Assembly (NCBI RefSeq): GCF_014873945.1 | Contig: NZ_JADBEC010000003.1 | Coordinates: 310,001 to 374,000, forward strand | From: Rhizobium viscosum | GTDB taxonomy: Bacteria; Pseudomonadota; Alphaproteobacteria; Rhizobiales; Rhizobiaceae | Length of the DNA: 64,000 nucleotides | Reading direction: 5' to 3' | Shown: positions 27,564-37,281 of the stretch, piece after piece | Numbering within the stretch: position 1 is the stretch's first letter | Layout of the letters: each line of letters starts with the position of its first letter | Translations under genes and position numbers: made by a program | The notes under the pieces: model-generated | Told to the model about the DNA's origin: nothing | The model's input: only the letters and a program-made list of their open reading frames with translations | Database searches by the model: none

Positions 27564-28058
27564 TCAGCTTTTCGTCTTTTCCCATTTCCTGATCAGCCGA
27601 TCACGCTTCAGCCGTGACAAGCGCTGCAGCCAGAAAATGCCGTCGAGCTGGTCGACTTCGTGCTGAATACAGATGGCGAGGAAGTCCGATGCCTCTTCTT
27701 CGTGCTGATGGCCATCCAGATCCTGATAGCGGAATCTTATTGTCTTCGGGCGCGTGACCTCGTCCGTTGCGCCGGGCATGGAGACGCTGCCTTCCATATG
27801 AACCATCGTCTCATCCGAAAACCAGATGATCTCGGGATTGGCGTAGATACGCACGCCATCCGCCTTGTCGAGTTCCAGCACCGTCAGGCGCTGGGGGACG
27901 CCGATATGGGCAGCGGTGATGCCGACGCCCGGTGCCGCACGCATCGTCTGCAACAGATCGTCTGCAAGGGCGACAAGGGCCGAATCGAACGCTGTCACCG
28001 GCGCGCAGACCGTCTTCAGGCCGGGATGCGGATAGCGGAGAATCGGGCGGATCGGCAC
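27564..28058 (-). CDS. Peptide-deformylase-like protein with altered active-site motifs
   Basis: A 164-residue protein with the deformylase fold order. The usual motif GxGLAAxQ reads GVGITAAHI (residues 44-52), EGCLS reads EGSVS with the metal cysteine replaced by S91, and HExDH reads HEVDQ (133-137) with the second histidine replaced by Q137. E134 and H133 remain. With two of three metal ligands lost it is probably not a standard deformylase. The GTG at 28058 is preferred over an upstream in-frame start because of AAAGGAA and the family N-terminus (RPILRYPHPGLK). Confidence 0.85.
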   Translation of the reverse strand: MPIRPILRYPHPGLKTVCAPVTAFDSALVALADDLLQTMRAAPGVGITAAHIGVPQRLTVLELDKADGVRIYANPEIIWFSDETMVHMEGSVSMPGATDEVTRPKTIRFRYQDLDGHQHEEEASDFLAICIQHEVDQLDGIFWLQRLSRLKRDRLIRKWEKTKS

Positions 28059-28120
28059 GGCTGAGATTCCTTTCGATAAATGGCAGCGGAAACTATAGCT
28101 GGCCACAGGCATTGTCATCA

Positions 28121-28158
28121 GAAAGCATGGGTTTGCGCTTTACGGCAGAAATGCTTTC
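28121..28158. other. Inverted repeat upstream of mgtE
   Basis: GAAAGCAT at 28121-28128 pairs with ATGCTTTC at 28151-28158, loop of 22 bases. It lies in the divergent region between the deformylase-like gene and mgtE. Its role is unknown. Confidence 0.3.
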
Positions 28159-28301
28159 AGCTAGCAGGTCGATGTGCATTCCGGCGACCAAAAGGGCAGG
28201 GCGGAATTCGCTTATCCGCTTGTTGACAATGCATTTTCAGCCGACATTTTCGAATGCGGCGAGACAATCTTTGAAATCAGATAGAAATGCGAGGGCGGCA
28301 T

Positions 28302-29717
28302 ATGACGACGACCGATACCGAAGACCGCAATCGCAAACGTCCGGCAGACGAAGACGTCGATATCTATAATGAAGACGGCAACGTGCGCAGCGATTTCCTG
28401 GCGCGCCTCGGCGCCGCCATTGCCGATCGCGACACGCTGTTTCTCCGCCAGAACGTTGCACGCCTGCATGAATCGGAAATAGGCGACCTGCTCGAATCGA
28501 TCCAGCCAGATCAGCGTCTGGCGCTGGTGCACCTGCTCGGCGACGATTTCGACATGACGGCGCTGACCGAGGTGGACGAGACGATCCGCCGCGAGATCGT
28601 CGACCAGTTGCCGAACGAACAGATTGCGGCAGCCATCGGCGAACTGGATTCGGACGACGCCGTCTACATTCTCGAAGATCTCGACCAGGAAGACCGGGAA
28701 GAGATTCTCGCGCAATTGCCCTTCACGGAACGGGTGCGCCTTCGCCGCGCGCTCGATTATCCCGAAAGCTCTGCCGGCCGCCGCATGCAGACGGAATTCG
28801 TCGCCGTGCCGCCATTCTGGACGGTCGGGCAGACGATCGACTACATGCGCGACGAGGAGGACCTGCCCTATTCCTTCTCACAGATCTTCGTCATCGACCC
28901 GACCTTCAAGCTGCTCGGCGCGGTCGATCTCGACCAGATCCTGCGCACCAAGCGGCAGACGAAGATCGAAACCATCATGCGGGAGACGAACCATCCGATC
29001 CCCGCCGAGATGGACCAGGAAGAGGCCGCCCAACTCTTCGAACAGTACGACCTTCTGTCGGCTGCCGTCGTCGACGAGAACGAACGGCTCGTCGGCGTGC
29101 TCACCATCGACGACGTGGTCGATGTGATCCATGAAGAAGCGGACGAAGACATCAAGCGCCTCGGCGGTGTCGGCGACGAAGAACTCTCCGACAACGTCGT
29201 TTCGACCGTGCGTTCGCGCTTCCTGTGGCTCTTGATCAATCTCGGCACGGCGATGCTGTCTGCCAGCGTTATCGGCCTGTTCGACGGCTCGATCGAGAAG
29301 ATGATCGCGCTTGCCGTGCTGATGCCGATCGTCGCCTCCATGGGGGGCAATGCGGGCACGCAGACCATGACCGTGACCGTGCGTGCGCTCGCGACCCGCG
29401 ATCTCGATATCTACAATGCCGGCCGCATCATCCGGAGAGAGGCCGGCGTCGGCATTCTGAACGGAATGCTCTTCGCCCTGCTCCTGGGCGTGATTGCCGG
29501 CACCTGGTTTCACAACTATCAGCTTGGCGCCGTCATCGGAGCGGCCATGATCATCAATCTGATTGCAGCTGCCCTTGCCGGCATCCTGTTGCCGCTGCTG
29601 CTCGACAAGATGGGAGCGGACCCGGCGATCGCCTCGTCCGTCTTCGTCACGACCGTCACCGACTGTACCGGCTTCTTCGCCTTCCTCGGCCTCGCAACAT
29701 GGTGGTTCGGTATCTGA
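28302..29717 (+). CDS. mgtE: Magnesium transporter MgtE
   Basis: A 471-residue protein. It has an N-domain of superhelical repeats (ALVHLLGDDFDMTALTEVDE, LDSDDAVYILEDLDQEDREEIL), then two CBS domains at about 145-260, then five membrane helices with the MPIVASMGGNAGTQTMTVTVRALA selectivity signature. MgtE imports Mg2+ and is gated by Mg2+ bound to the cytoplasmic domains. The ATG at 28302 follows GAGGGCGG; a start five codons upstream is possible. Confidence 0.95.
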   Translation: MTTTDTEDRNRKRPADEDVDIYNEDGNVRSDFLARLGAAIADRDTLFLRQNVARLHESEIGDLLESIQPDQRLALVHLLGDDFDMTALTEVDETIRREIVDQLPNEQIAAAIGELDSDDAVYILEDLDQEDREEILAQLPFTERVRLRRALDYPESSAGRRMQTEFVAVPPFWTVGQTIDYMRDEEDLPYSFSQIFVIDPTFKLLGAVDLDQILRTKRQTKIETIMRETNHPIPAEMDQEEAAQLFEQYDLLSAAVVDENERLVGVLTIDDVVDVIHEEADEDIKRLGGVGDEELSDNVVSTVRSRFLWLLINLGTAMLSASVIGLFDGSIEKMIALAVLMPIVASMGGNAGTQTMTVTVRALATRDLDIYNAGRIIRREAGVGILNGMLFALLLGVIAGTWFHNYQLGAVIGAAMIINLIAAALAGILLPLLLDKMGADPAIASSVFVTTVTDCTGFFAFLGLATWWFGI

Positions 29718-29729
29718 CGCCCCCAGAAA

Positions 29730-29751
29730 TTGACTATTACGTAAAAGTCAA
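29730..29751. promoter_or_regulatory. Candidate MerR-type operator/promoter
   Basis: A 22-bp near-perfect palindrome with arms TTGACT and AGTCAA around a TTACGTAA-like centre; only one symmetrical pair breaks the symmetry. It lies 30 bases before the MerR start. MerR proteins bind such dyads over the -35/-10 spacer. The ACGTAAA content recalls LiuR sites, but that is inference. Confidence 0.55.
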
Positions 29752-29780
29752 TATTATGTCAGGCCGATGACGGGGATGAG

Positions 29781-30173
29781 ATGCTAGTGAACAAATACTA
29801 TACCATAACGGAGCTGACGCGCGAATTCGGAGTGTCGACGCGCACGCTTCGCTTCTATGAAGATGAGGGTTTGATCCATCCGGAGCGCCGCGGACGCACG
29901 CGGTTGTTCCGGCCTGCCGATCGACGCCTCATTCAGGAAATCCTGCGCGGCCGGCGCATCGGCTTCACCATCGCCGAAATCCGCGAAATCATCCAGGTCT
30001 ACAAGGAGCCGCCGGGCGAACTCGGCCAGCTCAAGCTTCTTATGAAGCGCGTGGACGAGAAGCGTGAAGACCTGCGCCAAAAGCGCAAGGATATCGACGA
30101 GACGATCACCGAACTCGACAATATCGAAGAGGCGTGCCTCGGCCGCCTCGCCGAAATCGGCGTTACCACCTGA
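29781..30173 (+). CDS. MerR-family transcriptional regulator (LiuR-like)
   Basis: A 130-residue regulator. The helix-turn-helix is YYTITELTREFGVSTRTLRFYEDEGLIHPERRGRTRLFR at residues 6-44, and RRIGFTIAEIREIIQVYKEPPGE joins to a long C-terminal coiled coil (residues 85-120). No cysteine metal site is seen, so it is not a metal-responsive MerR; the shape matches the branched-chain/fatty-acid LiuR branch. No catabolic genes are adjacent. A palindrome 30 bases upstream suggests autoregulation. Confidence 0.85.
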   Translation: MLVNKYYTITELTREFGVSTRTLRFYEDEGLIHPERRGRTRLFRPADRRLIQEILRGRRIGFTIAEIREIIQVYKEPPGELGQLKLLMKRVDEKREDLRQKRKDIDETITELDNIEEACLGRLAEIGVTT

Positions 30174-30184
30174 TCATTGCTTGA

Positions 30185-31204
30185 TCACTGCTGGGGCTCG
30201 GGCTGCGACTGCGGCGCGGGCTCTATTTCGGCGCTGCACTGGCTGGCAAGCGCCATGATCCGCTCATCATCCGCCTTGACCTCACCTGCCTGAAACGGCG
30301 TGAAGAGCTGCTGTGCCTGCAGCTGATCGAGCGTGCATTGGCAGAAGCTGCGGCAGAGCGCTTCGCCCTGTTCGACCGCGCAGGACGTGTTGCATTGGCG
30401 CAGGTAGGTCGCAGCCGGATCGGGCTTCGGCGGCGCGACGATGAAGGTCAGGCCATAAGCAATGGCGATCAGCACCGGCTGGTGGATAAGGTAGAAGGCG
30501 AGGCTGTGGCGGCCGAGGCGCGCAAGCCATGTCTTACCCGTGCCCAATGATGCCAGCCGCTGCGGCAGGTTCGTGCGGAAAGCGAGGCGCGCCAGGCCCA
30601 TGCCGAGGAGGAAGGGTATCGCCCAAGGAAAGAGCGGCACATAGTCGTTGGAGCGGTCGGGAGCCGCCGCGAAGCCGAGCCAGGCCAAGTATTTCGGGTC
30701 GAACAGGTGCGAGTCCAGTACGCCGGGCATGACGAAGGCATCGACGATCCAGGCAACGAACAGCGCCAGTGCGGCGAGCAGCGTCACGGGCAAGGGCAGG
30801 CGCAGGAAGATCACGCCGATCAGGCTCAGCACCGCGATGGAATGCAGGATGCCGAAATAGATCCATCCGCCGGGCACGAAATAGGCGGTCGCGGCCGATA
30901 TGACCACGGCCGCGCCGGCGATCATGGCGAAGCGCTTCCAGAAGGACGGCCAGCGGATGTCCGGCCGGCTCGAAAGCACAAGGCTGACCCCGACGATGAA
31001 GAGGAAGGTGGTCGCGATCGCCCTGGCATATATCTTCAGCCAGCCGGTCTCGGCCGTTCCAGGCTGCAGGTAGCCCATGAACTCCAGATCCCAGCTGAAA
31101 TGATAGGTGGCCATGGCAATGAGCGCGGCGCCCCGCGCCGTGTCCACGAGGCCGATACGCGGTGGCTTTGCGTCAACCGCCGCTTCCGTTGCCGACACCA
31201 TCAT
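30185..31204 (-). CDS. DUF1624 membrane protein (heparan-glucosaminide acetyltransferase-like)
   Basis: A 339-residue protein with eight or more hydrophobic segments. The N-terminal RIGLVDTARGAALIAMATYHFSWDLEFMGYL is the DUF1624 hallmark, with conserved D, R and H positions. The family resembles acyltransferases that modify surface glycans. The C-terminal 70 residues are polar with several cysteines (LRQCNTSCAVEQGEALCRSFCQC), which is unusual. It starts immediately after the stop of the upstream DUF599 gene (TGA-ATG), so the two are likely coupled. Confidence 0.82.
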   Translation of the reverse strand: MMVSATEAAVDAKPPRIGLVDTARGAALIAMATYHFSWDLEFMGYLQPGTAETGWLKIYARAIATTFLFIVGVSLVLSSRPDIRWPSFWKRFAMIAGAAVVISAATAYFVPGGWIYFGILHSIAVLSLIGVIFLRLPLPVTLLAALALFVAWIVDAFVMPGVLDSHLFDPKYLAWLGFAAAPDRSNDYVPLFPWAIPFLLGMGLARLAFRTNLPQRLASLGTGKTWLARLGRHSLAFYLIHQPVLIAIAYGLTFIVAPPKPDPAATYLRQCNTSCAVEQGEALCRSFCQCTLDQLQAQQLFTPFQAGEVKADDERIMALASQCSAEIEPAPQSQPEPQQ

Positions 31205-31975
31205 TCACAATCCCTCGGACAGCTCATCACCGTCACTCGCTGACGGCTTGTTGCGCTGAACAGGAGAAAGGTGGAGATTTGGTGGCGGGTTTGCGTCCAT
31301 GATGGCGAGGCGCGCTTCCGAAAAGAATTGCCGGCGGGTGAGGACGAAAACAACGATCGATGTCGTACCCATAAAAACATAGGGGTTAATGAACCAGCCG
31401 AGATAGCCGATCGACAGGAAGATCGCCCGAAGCCCCTCGTTGAAATGGCTGCCGGCAATGACGTTCATGCGGATGACGCGCTCCGCCGCCCGCTCCGCGG
31501 CAATGATGTCCTTCTCCGTATCATGTACCATCGGAATGCCGCCGAAAAGAATGGTACAATAATTAAAGAGCCGGTACGCCCAGCCGAACTTGAAGAAGGC
31601 GTAGCCGAAGAGGGCTGCAAGGCCGCCGATCTTCATTTCGAAGACGGCGTGGCCGCTATGGAAGACGAAAGGCAGGTCGGCAAAGACCGCATCCACCTTC
31701 TCCGTAGCACCAAGCAAGGCGAAGCAACTGCCGATCGCGAAAATGGATGTGGAAGCGAAAAAGGCAGTGCCGTTCTGCAACCCGGCCATTATCTGGGTGT
31801 CGATCATCTTCAGATCGCGGCGCAGGGAATTATATATCCATTCACGCCGCCGCTCCGCCATGGCATGGGTAAGGCTCGTGCGCCCGAAGAAGGTCTGGCC
31901 GTGCAACAGCCACGAATAGCCCATCCAGATAAAGATAAAGAAGGCAAGCGCGATATAATCCGCCGTCGTCATCAT
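31205..31975 (-). CDS. DUF599 membrane protein
   Basis: About 256 residues. It has four predicted membrane helices and the family text MTTADYIALAFFIFIWMGYSWLLHG, LRRDLKMIDTQIMAGLQNGTAFFASTSIFAIGSCFALLG and HFNEGLRAIFLSIGYLGWFINPYVFM. Function unknown. The start is uncertain: the ATG at 31975 or 31972 fits the family, but an in-frame start at 32110 would add a further hydrophobic stretch. It is followed directly by the DUF1624 gene. Confidence 0.8.
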   Translation of the reverse strand: MMTTADYIALAFFIFIWMGYSWLLHGQTFFGRTSLTHAMAERRREWIYNSLRRDLKMIDTQIMAGLQNGTAFFASTSIFAIGSCFALLGATEKVDAVFADLPFVFHSGHAVFEMKIGGLAALFGYAFFKFGWAYRLFNYCTILFGGIPMVHDTEKDIIAAERAAERVIRMNVIAGSHFNEGLRAIFLSIGYLGWFINPYVFMGTTSIVVFVLTRRQFFSEARLAIMDANPPPNLHLSPVQRNKPSASDGDELSEGL

Positions 31976-32185
31976 CAGTGATTCATTTCCCGCATCAAAC
32001 GTGGCCACTCTACATATGCATGCGATTGCTGCAATGACCGGCAATATGAGAATGACTAGCAAGTTGGAGCGCTTCGAATTAGTGTCCCGCCGAATGTCGC
32101 ACCGGTTCAAGGCGATGTCGGTCCGCCACGCGGATGCGGAGCCGGGCTCGCATAGTCTGCATCGTGCAATTTAAAAGGCGCTTCC

Positions 32186-33592
<1,407 letters not shown>

Positions 33593-33631
33593 TTTTGCCG
33601 ACGCCCGTAGCTTCAGCTCTTTGTGTTACAG

Positions 33632-33729
33632 ATGTCGTTACCGCAAAACCGCTGCACACTTTTGCGCGACATGCTTTGTTTCACGCATGTCGTTGACGCA
33701 AAACCGCGGTACACTTTTGCGCGACATGC
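33632..33729. repeat. Palindromic repeat, two tandem copies (B1, B2)
   Basis: Two units, 33632-33674 and 33685-33729. Both have inner arms GCAAAA and TTTTGC as in copy A, but outer arms ATGTCG and CGACAT, different from copy A yet still complementary. The B1 loop is CCGCTGCACAC, as in copy A; the B2 loop is CCGCGGTACAC. They fill the gap between sdaA and the DUF1489 gene. Confidence 0.85.
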
Positions 33730-33773
33730 TTTAGCCGCTTGACGCTGCCGATCAAAAGGATTTCAACGGCAGC

Positions 33774-34211
33774 ATGGCACTAAATCTCATCAAACTCTGC
33801 GTCGGCTGCGACTCGATCGAAGACCTGCGCGAATGGGTGGCCGAGCGCTCGTTGCGCGCCATAGCCGCCGGACTGGAACCGCATTCGGTCCACACGACCC
33901 GAATGGTACCAAAGCGCGTGGAAGAACTGCTCGACGGCGGTTCGCTCTATTGGGTGATCAAGGGACAGGTACAGGCCCGCCAGAAGATTCTTGACGTCAG
34001 GACATTCACGGACGGAGAGGGGATCGGTCGCTGCCATCTGGTGCTTGGTCCGGAGGTGATCGAAACCTCGGTTCAGCCGAAGCGTGCTTTTCAGGGCTGG
34101 CGCTATTACCCTGATGAGGATGTGCCGCGCGATCTCGATAGCCTCGGCGCCGGCATTGCGGAAATGCCCGCGGATCTTCGCCGCGAGCTTTCGGAACTTG
34201 GGTTACTTTAG
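33774..34211 (+). CDS. DUF1489-family protein
   Basis: A 145-residue protein starting MALNLIKLCVGCDSIEDLREWV, the family signature. It continues GSLYWVIKGQVQARQKIL and GEGIGRCHLVLGPEVIETSVQPKRAFQGWRYY. The family is widespread and short in alphaproteobacteria, with a core KGxxxARQ region and no known activity. There is no signal peptide. Confidence 0.85.
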   Translation: MALNLIKLCVGCDSIEDLREWVAERSLRAIAAGLEPHSVHTTRMVPKRVEELLDGGSLYWVIKGQVQARQKILDVRTFTDGEGIGRCHLVLGPEVIETSVQPKRAFQGWRYYPDEDVPRDLDSLGAGIAEMPADLRRELSELGLL

Positions 34212-34226
34212 AACTTTTCCTGCACC

Positions 34227-34502
34227 TTATCGCAGGCGCAGTATCACGGGCGAATTGCCGTCAGGCGACGTGATGTGCAGATGGATATGCGCTTCCGGTT
34301 GCGAGTAGCGCCAGGCGCGCGCACCGTGGCAAAGCAACAGGTTGATGAGATCACGGGTCTTCGGCGATTTCGCCCTCGGGCGCTGCAGGCCGATTTCGGC
34401 AAGGCGAAGTGCCGCTTCGTGCAGCGGATGCAGGCCGGAGCGCCCCTTGCTAACCGCCCGGCGCCCCACAGGCGCATTTGGAACATTCTCGTTGATCGAC
34501 AT
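34227..34502 (-). CDS. Small conserved hypothetical protein
   Basis: A 91-residue basic protein starting MSINENVPNAPVGRRAVSKGRSGLHPLHEAALRLAEIGL. It has a helical middle (KTRDLINLLLCHGARAWRYS) and a beta-like end (HIHLHITSPDGNSPVILRLR). I do not recognise it. The ATG at 34502 has GAGGA seven bases ahead. It converges on the DUF1489 gene. Confidence 0.55.
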   Translation of the reverse strand: MSINENVPNAPVGRRAVSKGRSGLHPLHEAALRLAEIGLQRPRAKSPKTRDLINLLLCHGARAWRYSQPEAHIHLHITSPDGNSPVILRLR

Positions 34503-34614
34503 CGTCTTCCTCGTACGCAATACAAATCGAACTAGGATCGACTGCCGGCAGCGCGAACACCGCAGCCGGCAGGCAGGGGCGCCGCCAAATCAGTCATAGG
34601 CAGCGCCAGATATC

Positions 34615-36198
34615 TCATTGGGCAGCCGCCCAGCACTTGACGCCGGCCTTCTTGAGGGCCTTGCAGGCGTTGACCGCATCACGCTGGCCATCGAAGCCGC
34701 CGAAGCGGGCGCGGTAGATTTGATCGCCGTCATTGGCATAGGCGACGGCGAAGGGCTTGGCGGAACTCAGCGCCTTGCCGCCCTTAGCCTTGGCGTTTGC
34801 CAGAAGGTCCATCGCCATTTCACGGCTCGAGGAGACGCCGATCTGGACGACCCAGCCGGCTGGCTGCGGCACTTCCTTGGCGGCAATTTCCTTTGCCGGG
34901 GCAGCCTTGGTAGAGGCTGTCGTCAACTCGTCGACGGAGGTGTCGCCCTGTTCCGGCGGTATATAGGCAGGCGCCGGCGTCGGCACGGCGACGGAAGCCT
35001 GTTCCTGCCGCTGCTTGATCGCAACTGTCTTTACCTTGGTAGGAGACGGCATCGGCTGCGTCAGCAAGGGATTGTCCGTCTTGGGTGCCGCGGTTTCCGC
35101 ATAGGCAACTTCGGTGCTTGCCGTCTGATAACGGCTGTCCGGAAGCGGGCCCTTGTGCGGCAGGCCGAGATCGGCAGCGGCTGCCGTGACCAGGGGCTGA
35201 TTGGCTGATATCGTTTTCTTTTCAGCCACCAGGGCAACCTTAGCTGGGGAAACCGGAGCAGGCGTTTCGATCATCTCGGGCATCGGCTTCGCCTGGGCGA
35301 CAAGCGCGCCGCCGCTGGCGGAAGCCTTCGGCATGTAGGTGGCGAGTAGCCTGCGCATCTGCGAGTCGCGGGCAGGGGTGGACGCACCGCCGAGGACCAC
35401 ACCGACGATCGACTTGCCATCGACCTGCAGCGAACTGACCAGATTGAAGCCAGCAGCGCGGGTGTACCCGGTCTTGATGCCATCGACGCCGCGCACGGAA
35501 CCGACGAGGCGGTTATGGCTGCGGATCACGCGATTGCCGAACTTGAAGGCGCGCGTATTGAAATAGCCGTAATATTGCGGGAAATGCTGGCGAAGGGCGA
35601 TGCCGAGGCGAGCCTGATCGCGGGCCGTCGTCATCTGCGCGGTATTCGGCAGGCCGTTGGCATTGCGATAGGTCGTGCGCGTCATGCCGAGCGCATGGGC
35701 CTTGGCTGTCATCATCTGGGCGAAACGATCTTCCGAACCGCCGAGCATTTCGCCGAGGGCGGTCGCGGCATCATTGGCAGACAGCGTCACGAGGCCGAGG
35801 ATACCCTGTTCGACAGTGATCGTGCCGCCGGCGCGTACACCAAGCTTGGTCGGCGCCTGGGCGGCAGCGTGAGCGGAGAAAGGGACGGGCGTATCGAGGC
35901 GGATGCGACCCTGCTCGAGTGCTTCGAAGGTCATGTAAAGCGTCATCATCTTCGTGAGCGACGCCGGATATTGCAGACGGTCGGCATTCTCGCTGTAGAG
36001 AACATTTCCCGTCCGTGCATCGACGACGATACCGGCATATTTCGGATTTGCAGCTTCCGCTTCGGCATTGACCGAGTCGACCGCGACGATCGCGACGGCC
36101 ATCGAAAGGATCGTCAGCACCTTTGCGAGGAAACCGGCAGACCGCGGCGATGATACGGAGGAAATTGACCTTGACACTATTCCACTCTTCGCTTGCAT
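34615..36198 (-). CDS. D-alanyl-D-alanine carboxypeptidase (PBP5/DacA type) with SPOR domain
   Basis: About 527 residues. Order: signal/anchor (FLAKVLTILSMAVAIVAVDSVNA), peptidase S11 domain with SLTKM (SxxK), SAND (SxN) and KTGYT (KTG), a long proline/alanine-rich linker, and a C-terminal SPOR domain (AGWVVQIGVSSSREMAMDLLANAKAKGG). It trims peptidoglycan side chains; the SPOR domain binds denuded septal glycan and directs it to the division site. The start is uncertain between 36198 and an in-frame 36306; neither has a strong ribosome-binding site. Confidence 0.93.
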   Translation of the reverse strand: MQAKSGIVSRSISSVSSPRSAGFLAKVLTILSMAVAIVAVDSVNAEAEAANPKYAGIVVDARTGNVLYSENADRLQYPASLTKMMTLYMTFEALEQGRIRLDTPVPFSAHAAAQAPTKLGVRAGGTITVEQGILGLVTLSANDAATALGEMLGGSEDRFAQMMTAKAHALGMTRTTYRNANGLPNTAQMTTARDQARLGIALRQHFPQYYGYFNTRAFKFGNRVIRSHNRLVGSVRGVDGIKTGYTRAAGFNLVSSLQVDGKSIVGVVLGGASTPARDSQMRRLLATYMPKASASGGALVAQAKPMPEMIETPAPVSPAKVALVAEKKTISANQPLVTAAAADLGLPHKGPLPDSRYQTASTEVAYAETAAPKTDNPLLTQPMPSPTKVKTVAIKQRQEQASVAVPTPAPAYIPPEQGDTSVDELTTASTKAAPAKEIAAKEVPQPAGWVVQIGVSSSREMAMDLLANAKAKGGKALSSAKPFAVAYANDGDQIYRARFGGFDGQRDAVNACKALKKAGVKCWAAAQ

Positions 36199-36317
36199 TT
36201 TGGATGTTCGGCGGGTCACGCGCCCCCTACTGCGTAACCGGCTGTCTTGGAAAACTACCGGTTCAGCGTTACCAATCCGTTTATGATGAATCGTTTCTTC
36301 AGACATTTGCGGGGATT

Positions 36318-37064
36318 TTAGCGGAGTGTTGCAGACCGGCTCATGAGCCGGGTTTCCACAAAGGTCCTGATCGCGGCATCAATATGGTCCCAGTCGGCCA
36401 AATGACGGCTTGAGAACCGGTAAAGCACACTTAAATCCTTGCCGACCTTGATATCGCGCTGGCAATCGCCGCTGGTGGCCATTTCTGCAGACGAGGGCAG
36501 GACGCAGCGCACGGCATAATCGGCCCTTCCTTCGCGCGGCGCGGTCAGCAGCACTTCGCCGTTGTAACCGGCATCAGCTCGCAAGCGATGCAGCGTCAGG
36601 CCATGCGCAAATGTTTCCGAGGCACCATCCATCAGGTGCGAGTAAATCGGCTCCAGCCGGCCTGACATGTCCCGCGACATCGTGCCTTGGGTGATCTGAA
36701 GGAAAATCAGGCCTGAGGATTGGGCGATGTCGTCGAAACGCTGGCGCGTTTCCTTGCCATAGCCCTGCATTTCCGGCCAGGTGAGATAGAGATCGACCCG
36801 TTCTGCTGCGCCATCACGGCGTTCGCTGGGGAAGCGGATCGTGTTGGCAGGCAGGCCGACCGTGTCGAGGCCGATGGTGAGCGTGATCCCGGCATTGCTT
36901 TCAGTATTGCCGGCGAGCGAGATGTGACGGCCGAACCAGCGGCCGGCAATGCTGATCGCAACCGTCAGCAGCGCCAGGACCGCAATCGTCGCCGTGACGC
37001 GGAGCAGGAAGCGGGTCGAAAGAAGGGGCTGCTCACCAAGATGGCCCACGGCAGAATTACTCAT
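36318..37064 (-). CDS. Membrane-anchored hypothetical protein behind a CtrA-like box
   Basis: About 248 residues. One hydrophobic helix near the N-terminus (FLLRVTATIAVLALLTVAISIAG) is followed by an exported domain with RVDLYLTWPEMQGYGKETRQRFDDI and two cysteines (VRCVL, GDCQRD). I recognise no family. The ATG at 37064 has GAGGACG ahead. A TTAA-N7-TTAAC palindrome 90 bases upstream suggests cell-cycle control. Confidence 0.65.
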   Translation of the reverse strand: MSNSAVGHLGEQPLLSTRFLLRVTATIAVLALLTVAISIAGRWFGRHISLAGNTESNAGITLTIGLDTVGLPANTIRFPSERRDGAAERVDLYLTWPEMQGYGKETRQRFDDIAQSSGLIFLQITQGTMSRDMSGRLEPIYSHLMDGASETFAHGLTLHRLRADAGYNGEVLLTAPREGRADYAVRCVLPSSAEMATSGDCQRDIKVGKDLSVLYRFSSRHLADWDHIDAAIRTFVETRLMSRSATLR

Positions 37065-37150
37065 CGTCGTCCTCGGATATCGGGCCGCCGTAGGAAAAAC
37101 GCGAGTCGTCGGTGCCGGTGAAGAATCTACAGACAAGGATGGAGTGACGG

Positions 37151-37171
37151 GAGTTAACGGGCCGTTAACTC
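37151..37171. promoter_or_regulatory. Palindromic CtrA-box-like site
   Basis: Ten-base arms GAGTTAACGG and CCGTTAACTC flank a single G. Within them TTAA (37154-37157), seven bases, then TTAAC (37165-37169) exactly fit the CtrA consensus TTAA-N7-TTAAC, on both strands. It is 87 bases before the start of the membrane-protein gene. Confidence 0.55.
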
Positions 37172-37199
37172 AACCAAAAGGAAGTGCCGCGAAAGAAGC

Positions 37200-37229
37200 G
37201 AGCCGTTCCCGGGACAGCGGGAACGGCTC
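37200..37229 (-). terminator. Terminator after the BTLCP gene
   Basis: GAGCCGTTCCCG pairs with CGGGAACGGCTC over 12 bp with a six-base loop, followed on the minus strand by CTTCTTTC. It lies about 50 bases after the stop of the gene at 37282. Confidence 0.85.
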
Positions 37230-37281
37230 TGGGCGCCGGTCGGGACGGGGATGCGGGGACTGACCGGGGCCGGTATGCCTG

